From positions 435,001 through 499,000 of the forward strand of contig JACEVL010000295.1 of NCBI GenBank assembly GCA_020284085.1: a stretch of 64,000 nt of DNA, read 5' to 3'. Positions 23,546 to 35,500 of this stretch are shown here, piece by piece. Each line of letters begins with the position of its first letter. Position 1 is the stretch's first letter. The stretch is from Aporrectodea caliginosa (lineage: Eukaryota > Annelida > Clitellata > Crassiclitellata > Lumbricidae). The notes under the pieces are model-generated. The model searched no databases. It saw only the letters and a program-made list of their open reading frames with translations, and was not told where the DNA came from. A program made the position numbers and the translations under genes.

Positions 23546-25103
23546 AGGGAAAAACGGAGATGCTTCATTACAGTTGGTTGGTTTCTATTAACTTCTGTTC
23601 TGATGACTTGTGTGAGATGGACAGTTGGTGTTATTCGAAGATATGAAGGTTTCCTATCACTATCGTCAATGACTGTACAGCCTACAACCAACAACAAACA
23701 GCTAACAATCATTTACAACAGAACATACTTGGTAAAGCAGTTTAGAAAATGCCTTACAGTAACCAAGATGCTGTTCGGATGTTGGATATTAGTGGTTTTC
23801 TCAGCCCAATGACCCACTGATGGACGATCATTCACAAACCTCTTCAGAGACACTCTGTCTTCTGAGGAGTTTCTCTCACGCAAATATTTTGCACCAAGGG
23901 CCAGAACAACCCATTGCACAACTCCCAGCGGGCCACACATCTTTATTTTAAAGATGTTTCCTTAAAAAAGTAACTAAAAGCTCTTCAAATATCAAAATAA
24001 GCTCATGTTGCTGCTGAAATATTTCAATTGATGGACATCATTCATCTGAATTAGAAAACCACCGTTCATAATTCAGTACATGGCACTTGAATGTCCAGCA
24101 ATTATTGATGTTTGGAAGCCAGACTGTAGCTAAAGAGATGATGCCATGGCTAAAGTCATAAGCACAGCTAACTTGTTTCTGTGAGCATGGACCTATGCCT
24201 ATTTTTTTTATAGGCTTAATAGCTTAAAATGTTACTTCACACATGTACATGTAAACGATATATAAAGCGTTGGAGAAACGAACGGAAGTATTTAAATTGT
24301 ACCACTGATGGGAGTTGCAAAAATAAAATTGTGCTCAGCAGCAGGTGCAACTGGAAGTTCCATGAACTTGCTTCCTAAAACAGCCTTGAACTTTAAGTCT
24401 ATCACTTCAGTTAAAATTCAGATAGGCCTATATAAGGCCAACCCAACCGGAAGCAAATAGGATTAAAAATAAAGAGGTCTTACACAACATGGCCAGAAAT
24501 TTATCAGCAGTAAGAGGTTTTGACGGGCCATCTAAAAACAGCAGGCGTTCCACTTTTGGCCCTGGAGCCACAGTTTGGGAACCACTGCTCTAAGGTGTGT
24601 AAACAACAATGTTAAATTTACCTTTAATAATTAATGATCAGAAGAAAACCATCAGTATACGAGAAACTCATTCCCCATCAGGCCAAGCAGAGAGTGTCAT
24701 ATAATCAGCATAATTTTATGCAGTTCAATACAGCAGTTACCGTATAGCACAGAACGAGCATTAACACCTCAGCACACATCAGTTAATCCGCGGGTCAACA
24801 AAAACCCAGTTAATCTGAGGGTCGTCACAGAAAGAGCATTAAAACCTCGACCCAGATCAGTTAATCTCAGGGTCAGTACATTCAACTCACTCTGCTGTGA
24901 TTGGCAGATGATGCTGCATGAATGTTTAACCTTTAACCATAAGATTGCCATAAATAGGCATATACATTAACAAGAGATCCGAAGATGTATAGGCTATTTA
25001 AATGACCTGCTTAGGTTAATAAGACATCCACATATGTAATGGAAACAAGTCATCTCTAACGCCAACAGAAGAAAAGGATGAAATGAACGTAAATGATACA
25101 AAC
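23546..25103. other. No gene supported; hAT end and short direct repeats
   Basis: A solo hAT-like right end, CAGTTTGGGAACCACTG, lies at 24570-24587 without a left partner that I can find. The block CAGTTAATC..(A/C)GGGTC occurs three times at about 24779, 24809 and 24858. A short minus-strand frame at 23940-23713 has no splice context. Confidence 0.45.
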
Positions 25104-25219
25104 CATCTCTGATAGAGGTAGATGACAAAGATCACGTCATCCAGGAAACATGCCCCACCACCATCGATTGGATCCATGATGACGAAACGACAGATGGTCA
25201 TTATGATGGAGCTGAAAGC
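25104..25219 (-). pseudogene. Isolated CLPTM1-family C-terminal exon
   Basis: Minus strand: acceptor TTATGTTACTAG before 25219 and donor GTTTGT after 25104. The frame starts AFSSIIMTICRFVI and ends ACFLDDVIFVIYLYQR plus a split Trp codon. CLPTM1 and CLPTM1L proteins have the C-terminal sequence (C/L)(F/L)RDDVVF(L/F)(V/I)YLYQRW, at about the same spacing from AFNTFIDD. The exon is open and correctly bounded, but it lies upstream of the N-terminal exons on the same strand. It is thus probably the remnant of a second, tandem gene copy. The following exon (RVNEFG region) was not found. Confidence 0.6.
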
Positions 25220-25573
25220 CTAGTAACATAAAGATCAAAACAAACCATTTGAAGGTTTAAGGTGGAAAACACAAGCAGTCTTTTTCTTCCAATTCACTAA
25301 ATTTGATGTAACCTACATGTATTCTATCTGTGAAACTTTTATGGTGTTTGTATTAAATAAAAAGAAAATAATTTATTTCTGTAACCATCAGAAGAGAAAA
25401 GGAAGATAGCCAATCGATAGGCCTACTTAGGCTGGATTAAGCCTTGGGCACAAAATCAAACAAACTAAAAAGAAACATAAGACGGGTCCATTAAACCCCA
25501 ATAACAAGAGTATACAATTTTAACTAAAATAGCAATACAGGCAAATTGATCTAATTTAAGTCAATTAATTCAA

Positions 25574-26040
25574 TTAACTAAGAGGGAGCATAGCTTTTTT
25601 GAAAATCACGAGATTAGGTGAAAAACGAATACCTGTAGTTAGTAGAAAAGACATAATTGCAGCAAACAAACTGCATGTGATTCTCAAAATAGCAAGTGAA
25701 CCAATTAAGCCTCGCATACAATAAACATTTAGTTTCTTTAATAAAATACTGTGATCCACAGTATCAAACGTCTTGGCTATGTCAAGAAAAACTTCCCAAG
25801 AGTATTCATTATTCTCAATTGCCTTCGAAATCTTATCTTGCATAGTCAGTAGGGGCATGAAAGTGGAGTGTCCAGATTGGAAACCATGTTGAGATGGGGA
25901 ATAGGATATTAGCTTTTTTAATAAAATTACTAAGACGATCGTAAATTAATTTTTTTTAAATTGTCAAAATAAAGGGAAAAAAGAGATAGGTCCATATTTA
26001 GATACGTCATCTTTCCCTCCTCTCTTAAAGACATGTAAAG
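25574..26040 (-). mobile_element. LINE reverse transcriptase fragment, frameshifted
   Basis: Read on the minus strand, one frame gives VFKRGGKDDVSKYGPIS and IYDRLSNFIKKANIL, another gives STFMPLLTMQDKISKAI and VFLDIAKTFDTVDHSILLKK. These are RT fingers and palm motif A (F-D...F-D.V.H) of non-LTR elements, with at least one frameshift between them. The catalytic FADD box is missing. A dead fragment. Confidence 0.82.
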
Positions 26041-26716
26041 CAATTAAATTTTAAATCAATGCACAGGGCTTGCATCAATCAATGATGGTTTGTAAGCTAA
26101 ACTCCATTCTAAAGTCGCAATCTGTTGCAAAGAACCAGTCAAAATCCACATATCAAAAGCAAAATCCACCTATCAAAGGCAAACTAGTTCAGCACATCAA
26201 CTCATAAGGAGAGAGTAATCAGAAGAAGCTAAATAGCATCCTGGTTTAACAATCCGATAGACAGCTGAAGTGGCTGCCCCTATTTGCCACTGTATCAACA
26301 GAACACTTCACCTGCACCGAATTAATAGAATAATAATAATCGTGTTTATTGACAAGCTCACTGACAAACCGCAGTAAGCAACATTGAAGCATAAGGGTAC
26401 AAATTTCAAATCTTATTGAACACACGTCTTGGCAGCCTGTTATGCGCTCACTCATTTTACAGCTGCCTCCTACGGAGTGGAAGGCTGAGTCGACCTTAGA
26501 GGGGTTATGGGTATCGAACCATGTCTTTAAAGATCTGTTTGTTCTTCAAGCAAAAGTGTTATCATTTAACAATCCCCCTCATACACCAGAGAAAACCGCA
26601 GAAAAACAGTGAAACAATTCATATTGTTTCTCTGTTTTCTTGCAGAGTAACACATTCCTGCTTAGAATGTGTGTAATTCCAGTTATGTATTGTAACTGAA
26701 CATTTTCATAGCATCG
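26041..26716. other. No gene seen
   Basis: AT-rich DNA between the LINE fragment and the hAT element, without recognisable exons or repeats apart from two adjacent copies of ATCCAC(A/C)TATCAAA near 26145-26180. Confidence 0.5.
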
Positions 26717-26724
26717 TCTTAGAT

Positions 26725-27975
26725 CAGTGATGTCAAAGAGCAGGCCCGCGGGCCATTTCTGGCCCGCCGATGATTTTTTTCTGGCCCGCGGCCCTGTGCC
26801 GAAAGACTAAAAAATTTTAGAATAAAAGTTCGAATTTTTTACTTTTCCACAGTCAATACCAAATGCACTTAATGTTAGGCTGCAAGGTAAAGTTATTACC
26901 ACAGTATATATAAAAATTGTGTAATTATTTATACTGTGATATTACCATTGCTGAAGCATATGATTTGACACGAGCATTCTAGATAAAACTTCAGCTTTGG
27001 GCTTCGTAACTTGCGCCAGGGCATTGCCCAGCACTTTGAACACATGAACGAAGCTAAGAATCATGCCAAAGCATTAAACATCGTTTTCGACTCGGCTAAA
27101 TATGGCAGACACACTTGATGCAATTGAAAACGCTTCTCATCATTCAGACAGATGACCAATTTAAGCTGTTTAGCAATCCATTTGGAATCACCCGACTGTT
27201 CCAAGTTTGTTATAAATGGAGCTCGTTGATTTGCAGTGTAACACGGCATTGAAAACCAAAGTCACGAGTACAGAGTGCAGGTGTTTTAGCAGCAACTGCC
27301 CAGAAAATATTTCTCATTTACGAACACATGCTGCTCGAATGCTGTGTTTGTTTGCCAGCTCATACCTATTACCTATGCGAGCAAGGATATTCAAATATGA
27401 CGCTTGTTATGACAAGACATAGATCATGGCTGACTGACTCAAATCTACTTGCAAATCTCAGAGTATCGCTAGCTGTAGATAAGCATCCTGACATTCCTCC
27501 CTTCGTCAAAAGAAAACAGTGTCAAGTTGCCAGTGCAACTATTACTAATCAGTATATTTTTCCTTTTCAGGACATACATTTTATTCAAATTTATCTCATT
27601 AATTTTTTTATTGCGAGCTTACAATGCGTTTGACAGGGACTTGTTTTAATTTTTGAATATAAGATTAAGATAACTTTGAGTTATTGATGAACAATAGGCC
27701 TGCCTCTCAGCTAGAATACATGACTTAGGCTTAATGAGTTTTATGTGATGTTCGTGACTGATAATGAAGATAAAAATTAAAATTTGATAAATCTACGTAA
27801 TTTGACTTGGTGTGCTAAAAAATGCACCAATTAAGATTTAGTTTTGCAAAAATATCTTACCGAGCCCCTTCCAAATCCCTACCCCATTTTGCTCAGGCGC
27901 CTTCGACACCCTGGCCCGCCACTTGCTGGAAAGTATTGCCACTGGCCCGCCATTAAAAAAGGTTTGACACTCCTG
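26725..27975 (+). mobile_element. hAT transposon remnant with transposase C-terminus
   Basis: The 8-bp target duplication TCTTAGAT is exact (26717-26724, 27976-27983). The left end starts CAGTGATGTCAAAGAGCAGG and the right end, inverse, reads CAGGAGTGTCAAACC; both subterminal regions are rich in GGCCCGCC. Inside, at about 27330-27530 on the plus strand, a frame reads CEQGYSNMTLVMTRHRSWLT then SNLLANLRVSL, which resembles the dimerisation region of hAT transposases (CE..FS.M...K...R..LT...L...L..S). The rest of the transposase is deleted or broken. Length is 1251 bp. Confidence 0.85.
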
Positions 27976-28399
27976 TCTTAGATCCTCTCGTTGGTGTCCT
28001 CTTGTTGCCCTTAATTTGATGACATCAAAGTTAATGACAAAACAAGTTTGTTTGCAAGCCGTTTTGTTCTCAATTCGTTAAACGAGACAGTTTACAGTAC
28101 ATACCCTGAACATCAATACCATCCAAGGTAAATCAGCGACTGACTTCAGCTGAAATTCAAATCAACTCCATATTTAACTAAGTGGGAAACAGCGCTGGCA
28201 AGTCATAAATGTTATAGAGGTGCTGCTTCTTAAGAGTGGCAATTGGCATATATTCAATTACACAACATTAAGCGATGATAGCTGCTGTTCTACATGCGGT
28301 AGTTTGAAGACGAAGCAACACCGGTCCAGCGACTGACTGGAGTCCCTTGTATGCAATTCAGACAGACAGTTGTAAAACGAAATGCACAATTGATGCTAA

Positions 28400-28560
28400 A
28401 ACTGTTTAATGAAAGTTTGGAATAAATAGGCAAGCGGGTTAAAATCGTTGGATGTGTTTTTCCTCTTTATCACTGTACACGATTTGATGAATCGCTTAAA
28501 CAAAATTGTTTAAGAAAGTTCTGGAATAAATTGGCAAGCCGTATTAAATCGTTAACATGT
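28400..28560. repeat. Inverted partner of 23300-23545
   Basis: Two copies of GGAATAAAT(A/T)GGCAAGC separated by TCTTTATCACTGTACACGAT. This is the inverse complement of the tandem unit at 23300-23545, centred about 26 kb. Confidence 0.75.
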
Positions 28561-29567
28561 TAAACGTATTAGCCGTTTAACGACCGTAAGGTAGTAAAAT
28601 ACATGTGAAAGCACTACCATTGGTTGTAAAAGGGTTAAGTAATAATGACTGCGCAGGACATGCGCATATCCAAAACGGGGAGGCCAATCAAGCGACTTAC
28701 CAGAAATGTAAAAAAAACTACGAATTAAACTGTAGCAATTGATCGCGTCAAAGGCCGCTCTAACATTAAACATTTCGACCATAGTTGGTCATGGCTTTCC
28801 ATAATTATTAACTAGTATATTTACATCGTTTAGAACAACTGCTTTCCATTAGCGCCATGCGCGGCTGGCCAGCGTTGAGATGGTTCGGATATCTCTAAGA
28901 TAATGGGGATGGATTGACAGTAGTTGCATGCAGCAATGTAGGCTACGCGGCTTTGTAATATCGACTCAATGTTGCTATGCAGGCTGGGATCTGACATTGG
29001 CCAAACTTTAGATCCACGAGCGTTGTACAACAATATCTGCATCATAAATATCGAAATTAACATAATTTATCAACATGTGTTGCGCCTCTGAGTAGGGCTC
29101 TCGAAGAGGCGCTATATAAATTCTCAGAATGAATGAATGAATGAATGTGTACAAATCTGAGTCCCCGTGCAGGAACGCCTACTAAGGCAAATACGGAATT
29201 AAGTTAATATAGGCCCCTACAATCCGTAATTGGTGGGGAAATAAATACGAGGGAATTACAACGTCATTGGCAAATAATGAATGGGTGTGCCCTGATCTGT
29301 CCTTCATTGGATGTAATTACCCATTCAATTTATTCAGAATATTTATACAGCACCTCTCAAAATACCCACTAAGAGTCGCTCTCAGCTGAGCCGTGGTGGA
29401 AGAGAACAGTTTTCAAGTGTTTGTAAAAAAAGTGCTTATGCAGTCCCTAGCTAAGACAACGTGCTGATCTACATGTAAATTGGTTACTCCCTGACTGAAT
29501 AAGCTTAATATCAGATTTACCGTATTTACGTGCCAGACATGAATACTTGAATCAGAGGCACGTTTAT
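28561..29567. other. No gene seen; LINE/SINE tails
   Basis: A tail GCGCCTCTGAGTAGGGCTCT, GGCGCTATATAAAT and (GAAT)n lies at 29082-29147 (plus), and another inverted one at about 29340-29395. No exon recognised. Confidence 0.5.
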
Positions 29568-29575
29568 ACTATGTG

Positions 29576-29954
29576 CAGGGCCGGATTAAGACTTTCGGGG
29601 GCCCTAAGCCAAGGACCGGGTTAAGATATCCGGAGGCCCTAACCGGAAAGCCATGCAACATTTTTTCCCCCAGATTTGGAGAAAAATCATGTTTATTACT
29701 GTGAAATATTTCTGATGACCTTTTTTTTGCTTTTCCGTCTTTTTTCCAGAAGAAAATTGTCAAATAGGACCTTTCTACCATCTGATTTATTATTTCCTGA
29801 CAGTTGGGGCCACTCAAAACGTTGTGGGGCCCTAAGCCATGTCAAATACGACCTTTGTACCATCTGATTTTATATTTCCTGACAGTTGGGGCCCTCAAAA
29901 CGTTGTGGGGCCCTAAGCCATGGCTTATTTCGCCTACAGATTAATCCGGCTCTG
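29576..29954. mobile_element. hAT MITE with internal duplication
   Basis: It starts CAGGGCCGGATTAAG and ends with the imperfect inverse AGATTAATCCGGCTCTG. Flanks ACTATGTG and GCTATGTG form an 8-bp target duplication with one mismatch. An ~80-bp internal block (CCTTTCTACCATCTGATTT through GTTGTGGGGCCCTAAGCC) is repeated twice in tandem. Confidence 0.87.
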
Positions 29955-30223
29955 GCTATGTGGATGATCCATGCTCCTCTGAAAAGTGAGATGCTGCGGT
30001 TTTTTCCAAGTGTGTGCAAAAGGAACAACTAGTTGATCACCGCAAAAAGTCGAACGAAGATGTCTAAAGCCAGCCAAATCTGATATGGGGCAGGGGATCT
30101 CGCTCAAATAGCCAGAGATATTTCCCAATTGTCATCGCCAGACCATTATAAAAATCTTGAATTTAATACGCTGGCAAATAGCTAGGCAGCCAACGAAGTC
30201 GGCCTACGTCGAATGTTGTAATG

Positions 30224-30940
30224 CTACCAATAAGTCGAGCAGCTGCAGACAATACTATTGTTATGTAAAATCGATGGTGTACTACGTTTACGCTTCGAAA
30301 GAAGCAATAGTTTGAGTTGTCTCCCACTCTGTTTGGGAAGGAGTTTTGTATTTTTTAAATTTTTTTCTTGTCTGCTTAGTTTCTCTGTTCTGCTTTGTGC
30401 GAAATAAAGTATATATAATAAGTCGCCGAGCAGTGAAATATCCGCCCAAAGGGAGGTCCGCGACATGGGTGATGTGGCGACCCCCTTCCTATCCAGGCTT
30501 GGGTCGGGCAGTTGTGGGAAAATCTCTTTCTCAACAGACTTCTGATCCCGGGTTCGAACCCCTGGCGTTGCAATAAATATGCTGCCAGTTTCACCGGTAA
30601 GAGGTAATGAAACTCTAAGGTTTTTGTCACGGAGCCTTGCGCTTCTGCGCAAAGTCTGATGCGATGGCGCTACAGAAGCATTTAAAGATTCAATGTCACT
30701 ATCTACCAGGGTACCTTGGCCAGGCGCTATATCCGCGGCTTCTGCTGTGGGCAGACCAATACCTCGCAGGGTATCTGGGTCCTTCTTTCCCACAACTGCA
30801 CTTTCAAGAAACCGTGATCGGGTTTCCATGCTTTGCATCTTACTTACTAATGATTTCAAAATGGCGGCCAATTCCTGTTGACTCTTCAATAGGGTATCCA
30901 TATCCTTACGCATATCATTAGTTTCATCCATTGAATGCAA
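30224..30940 (-). mobile_element. Probable retroelement gag-like ORF start
   Basis: On the minus strand an open frame of 238 codons starts MHSMDETNDMRKDMDTLLKS. The first ~55 residues are a likely coiled coil (LLKSQQELAAILKSLVSKMQ), followed by a low-complexity linker and LRRSARLRDKNLRV, a basic segment. I do not recognise a host family. This layout fits the N-terminus of a retrotransposon gag-like protein. The last ~120 codons run through DNA with a TATATATA stretch (30411-30420) and a B-box-like GGTTCGAACCC (30551-30561), so coding probably stops earlier, near 30590. Confidence 0.4.
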
Positions 30941-31235
30941 CTATTCTTCCATTTCAACATTTAATTAATTAATCTTATCAAAATAAAACAAATTACAGAA
31001 AGATTATTCTTTGAGGCAATCCCCTCGAATCAATCTTCAATAAGGTTCAAGTATTAAAACAATGACAGACAATTATTTATATAGTGCACAGAAAACATTG
31101 ATTAGATTACAAGACTTATTTAGCGCACGATCAAATGATACACAGAAACCTTTACTCAGTATTTCTAACCTTAACCGCACGGTGATTCTGCTGGCGGGCA
31201 AACACCGAAGAAAGACAGCGATCGTCCTTTCTACC

Positions 31236-31300
31236 AAGCGCTGGACGGCAGGCGTTGAACCTCGAACCCTCGACCCGTAAGCGGTTGACTTACACCAAAC
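31236..31300 (-). mobile_element. tRNA-like SINE head (minus)
   Basis: Read on the minus strand: TGGTGTAAGTCAACCGCTTAC, a spacer, then GGGTTCGAGG at B-box position. The acceptor stem is not closed. Confidence 0.5.
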
Positions 31301-32290
31301 CACGAAGGTGAAGAAACACCACAAAGCCACCGGCAATGTAGAACGTCTTCGTCGCACTGCAGCAGGCGTCGAACCAACAACCTCAGGTTGATGAGCGGTT
31401 GATGTTCTCTCCCTTTGCGTTGCGCTTACTACTTAAGACTCAGCCACACAGAGCGCTGTCGATCGCGCCACTCTTTCGCGCCAAAATCGTGGCGGGCTTT
31501 CTAACTTGCACGACTCAACTGCAGGCCGGCAGGTATCGACTAATGCTGACGACGGCAAGAAATCCACTGAGCACAATGCATGCGAGCAGACCTCCCTTTT
31601 ATAGGCATCGGCTCCCGCCTAGAAAGCGCGCACTCAGCCGGCAGCGATCAATAATTGCCACCCTTATGCGGTGCAGGTCGACAACAGTAATTAAGGCGCC
31701 AATCTATTACGCAGTAGAAACTTATTGGCGCGAAACAGTGCCAAGCATAGTTCGGCACAGGTGACATTACAGTAGTCAATCCAGATGCATGGACAAGGGT
31801 AGGTGAAGCAATGGTAAGTGGATGGGTGCGACGGGAAATGACCCGCAGTTGGCACATCTGATAAAAGCATGCTAGACTTTATGGTATATGACTGGGGTAT
31901 TTGCAAGGGGTCAGGCCTAATAATAAAGTTATTATATGCAATAGAATAATTTTTACATCAGTTAGGAAAACAGTGCACGATAGACTAGAAGAGTCACCAT
32001 TTACGAGCCCACGCACACACGTAGGCCAACCAATAGATTCTCGTAGACAGCTGGCAGCATGTCTAGAAATGTTGAGGTTACGATTACGATAAATAAAGAA
32101 AAGGAATTCAAGCATTCGTTCATTCATTCGCTACATGTAATAATCCATGACGCAAGTGAATTATAAGCTGTTTCTCAGCGTTTGCCATTGGCATCTTCTT
32201 GCGGTTGTCTTCGGGGTCGTTCTAAGGTTGATACTGCAGACACTTAATTCCTGGACTTCTACAAACTTCCAAAGTCCAGCATAGGCTTTT
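31301..32290. other. No gene supported
   Basis: Somewhat higher GC from 31380 to 31700, with several short overlapping frames on both strands, none of which resembles a family or has splice context. Confidence 0.45.
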
Positions 32291-32510
32291 TGCTGCGGTC
32301 GGCACATCCTCTTGGAATAAATTGCCTAGCAACCTGCGACATGAACACTCGAGCCTCTCGATCTTTGTCTCTTTGCCGAAAACGCTTGAAGACCATTCTG
32401 TTCGACCGTGACTTCACTGTGTATAGGTCTCGTGTATATCCATGAGCGCCTCCGATGAGTGTATCATGAAAGTGGCGCCATATAAATATGCTATTACGAT
32501 TACAATATTA
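32291..32510 (+). mobile_element. LINE 3' end
   Basis: One frame reads VGTSSWNKLPSNLRHEHS and LPKTLKTILFDRDF, the WN.LP..LR and LKT.LF ending of ORF2. It is followed by GCGCCTCCGATGAG and GGCGCCATATAAAT, the shared LINE/SINE tail. Confidence 0.7.
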
Positions 32511-32554
32511 TTACTTCTTGATATTATTGCTAACATGCTGATGCCCTGCGCTTA

Positions 32555-35500
32555 TTATCTTAAAGTGGCGCTGTAGGAATAATATTGTGAGTTTACGATG
32601 ACGTCATTGAATTTGGAGACAATCGGCTGAATTTGTTGGACTAAGTTCTTATGAGGTTAGATTGTAGGCCCATTTAGGCTATATGTACGGAATCATATAA
32701 TCATTATTATTCTGTGTTACTGGTTCTTCGGTTTTATTGGAATTTCGAAAATTTCTCTAACAAATGTCATTTAGGAAAATCGTATTTTAGGGTAATTTAC
32801 TAGATATATTTCACGTGCAAACAACGGTGAAGTAATGTAAAATCTCTGAGAAATCTCATCGCCACAGAAAAGCTGATGCGGAACATTATTTACAGGCTCC
32901 GTATCAGATCAACTCTGCAGGAGAAAGGGTGTTCTAGAAAACCTTTTTCGAGGTCAGAGACACACGCAATAACACTTCTGGCATTCGAATTCTTGTGATG
33001 GATAGCGAATTCATATGCATGGAATTGAACTATTAAATGACGTAATTGTTTTGAGTCTACATTTATCAGTAATATTTATTACAAATACTATTTCTATTAT
33101 GATTGTTCACTGGCCATAGGACATACATTGATGGATAGCAAACCAAAGGATTAATAACACGATTGACCATCCTATGGTATTTTAAAAATAATTAAGCTAT
33201 GCCAGCAAGTTAAAAACATTAAGAATGCATCTTCAGACCAGCTTTGTATTTTTGTGAAACGCAAACATTAAAGAATATCGAAACAGCCAAGAAATTTGGT
33301 ACAATGAAGTAAGAAGAGAACCGGCTGGATGGAAACTAGCTCTTTGGTGTTAGTTGCACAATGAATAACAGCAGAAAATTAACAGCAGATATTGGAAAGA
33401 TAGAAAAAACTTTGCAGAGAATGACGTGATGACCTTGAAATGGGTACAACTTGACTATGGCAGTGAACGACGAGACAGAGGTTGGAGGATAATGACTCAA
33501 AGTGTGCAGTGTAGACCTACATGTATGAGAACTCTCAGCCAGTAAGCACTACAGATTTCCTCAGTTGAGCAGTTGAGCGTTATCAATTGGATTAGATCAG
33601 TTTAGATTAGATCATATCTAGCTGTGTTTCTGTCTGTTTGGCAGGTAATCACCTGGCCATGGCTGGGCCAGTGTTCATCAGCATGCCATTTCTTATCTTC
33701 CTAAGGATCGTCTGCATTTCAGTTGCTATATCCATGTGCCATTGGTCATGGACTGTCTACAGACTCTACTATCCAAATCTTTGTCCTTCAGATGACAACC
33801 GTTGCCTCAAGAATTACCTGGCCAAGACACCACATCCGCTGCTAAAGGTACGCTGTCAGATCAGCTACCCTTTGTCAAGTTTTTCAAATTCTTTTTGTTT
33901 AATTAGCGTGTGCAGTACCAATAATCAGTTGTTGTTAGTTTTCTTCATTCTTGATTGGGCAACAATTCGTTTTATACCAAGCCATATATATTATACTCAG
34001 CCCTCCATCGATTCGAGCTCACCAAATCGGTAACAGGTGAATGATCCGCCTTGGATGTCAGGTCCGTGATTTAGAGAAGTTTCAATAGAGGCATCATAAA
34101 CATTTAACGGTTTACTTCGGTGCCGTGGCAGCCAGAGGGTTGCGCCGTTAAATAATCGTACCCAAAAGCCGCCGCGTTCAATACTAGGCAAGTCCTTCCT
34201 CGCAATTACTATTACCGCGTGCTATTCATTATGTTGCCGATCAAAACCGCGACTGTCAGCTTTTCTAGTGAAGTTCTTTATCGTAAAGCATTTTCGCAGG
34301 TAAAAGCAATTCCTTTGAAATTATATGTCAAAGCAACTATGCTCGACATCACCGAATTGTTATTTCCAAATAATAAAACGATTTCAATATAATATGCACT
34401 TTAAAGAACTGTTACGATGCTTTCTATCCAAAGACCAACAATGCAATCGAAGTATGACCGCGCCGTTTCAATGAGCTTCTAGGTGCCCATCATCCCTCCA
34501 TTTGGAAGCTCGCCGAGGCAAAACAGGCGAACTGTCAGCGAAATGACAATTGAACAGTCCTATCTCTGGTCAACAGCCTCCTCCGGGCCGACGAACATAA
34601 GCTTACTGAGACACAACCGCCCGAATCAAAGTCATCGTCGCCGGTTACGCGGATCGTCCCTTATTGGATTATCTGCGTGGTATCGCACATAGGCTAATTT
34701 AAATTTCCAAGTCTAGTTGTTTAACATTTGTTGAACGCAATAAAAAATGTTAAATAACATTGCAATTATTCAGTTCTTTTTTGGTTTTATTGTCTTTCGT
34801 TTTACCTTAAGGCGGAGGGAAGTTACCTCGACGCAGTTATTTCTGGGCTCCCAAGCTACTGCCAGTGAGCTAAGTACTTGTCACTACTAAGATTTGTTGA
34901 TATTATTTTGTAATTAGGCCCCCATTCAGCGGGATTATTCCCTTCAGGTGAGCCTATTGCTCCCAATTTATGCTGTGATAATTGTATATCAAAATGATTA
35001 TGCTTTGCGTTTAACTACTGTTAAATATTATTTGTTTTGTTTTTGTTATTGGGACCAATAAACAAATTGAATTGAATTGAATTGAATTGAACGTTTGCAT
35101 GTTTAGTTTTCATTCGCCATTATAGAACATTTAAAACTTTGTCATTTTTCCTATTGTTTCTAATTGATTAACATTGTAATTGAACATTTGTATAGCGCCA
35201 CTCAGAGATTCAGAGGCGCTCCCGAACAGGGCTCTAACAAATAAGATAGTCTAGTAGAACAGTTGTAGAACGTTTACAAGTCTATTTTTTATTTAGAACA
35301 TTTAAACATTGTCATTTCTTGTCGGCTATTAGAACATTTATTAAGTCTAGCTTTCATTCGAAATGCTTAAATAAAACAAAATTAACCTGGAAAAACAGCG
35401 ATTCCATATTATCTGTTAATGTTGTTCTATCTTCCCTCCCAATAAACACTAGAAGCGCTGACGATCGCGGTTTTGATCGGCGGCATAATGAATAGCACCC

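Noticed and set aside
23713..23940. Minus-strand frame of 75 codons between the CLPTM1-family exons
   Set aside because: No convincing acceptor or donor and no similarity to the CLPTM1 family.
24480..24590. Full hAT element ending at 24587
   Set aside because: Only the right end is recognisable; no left end or 8-bp duplication could be found.
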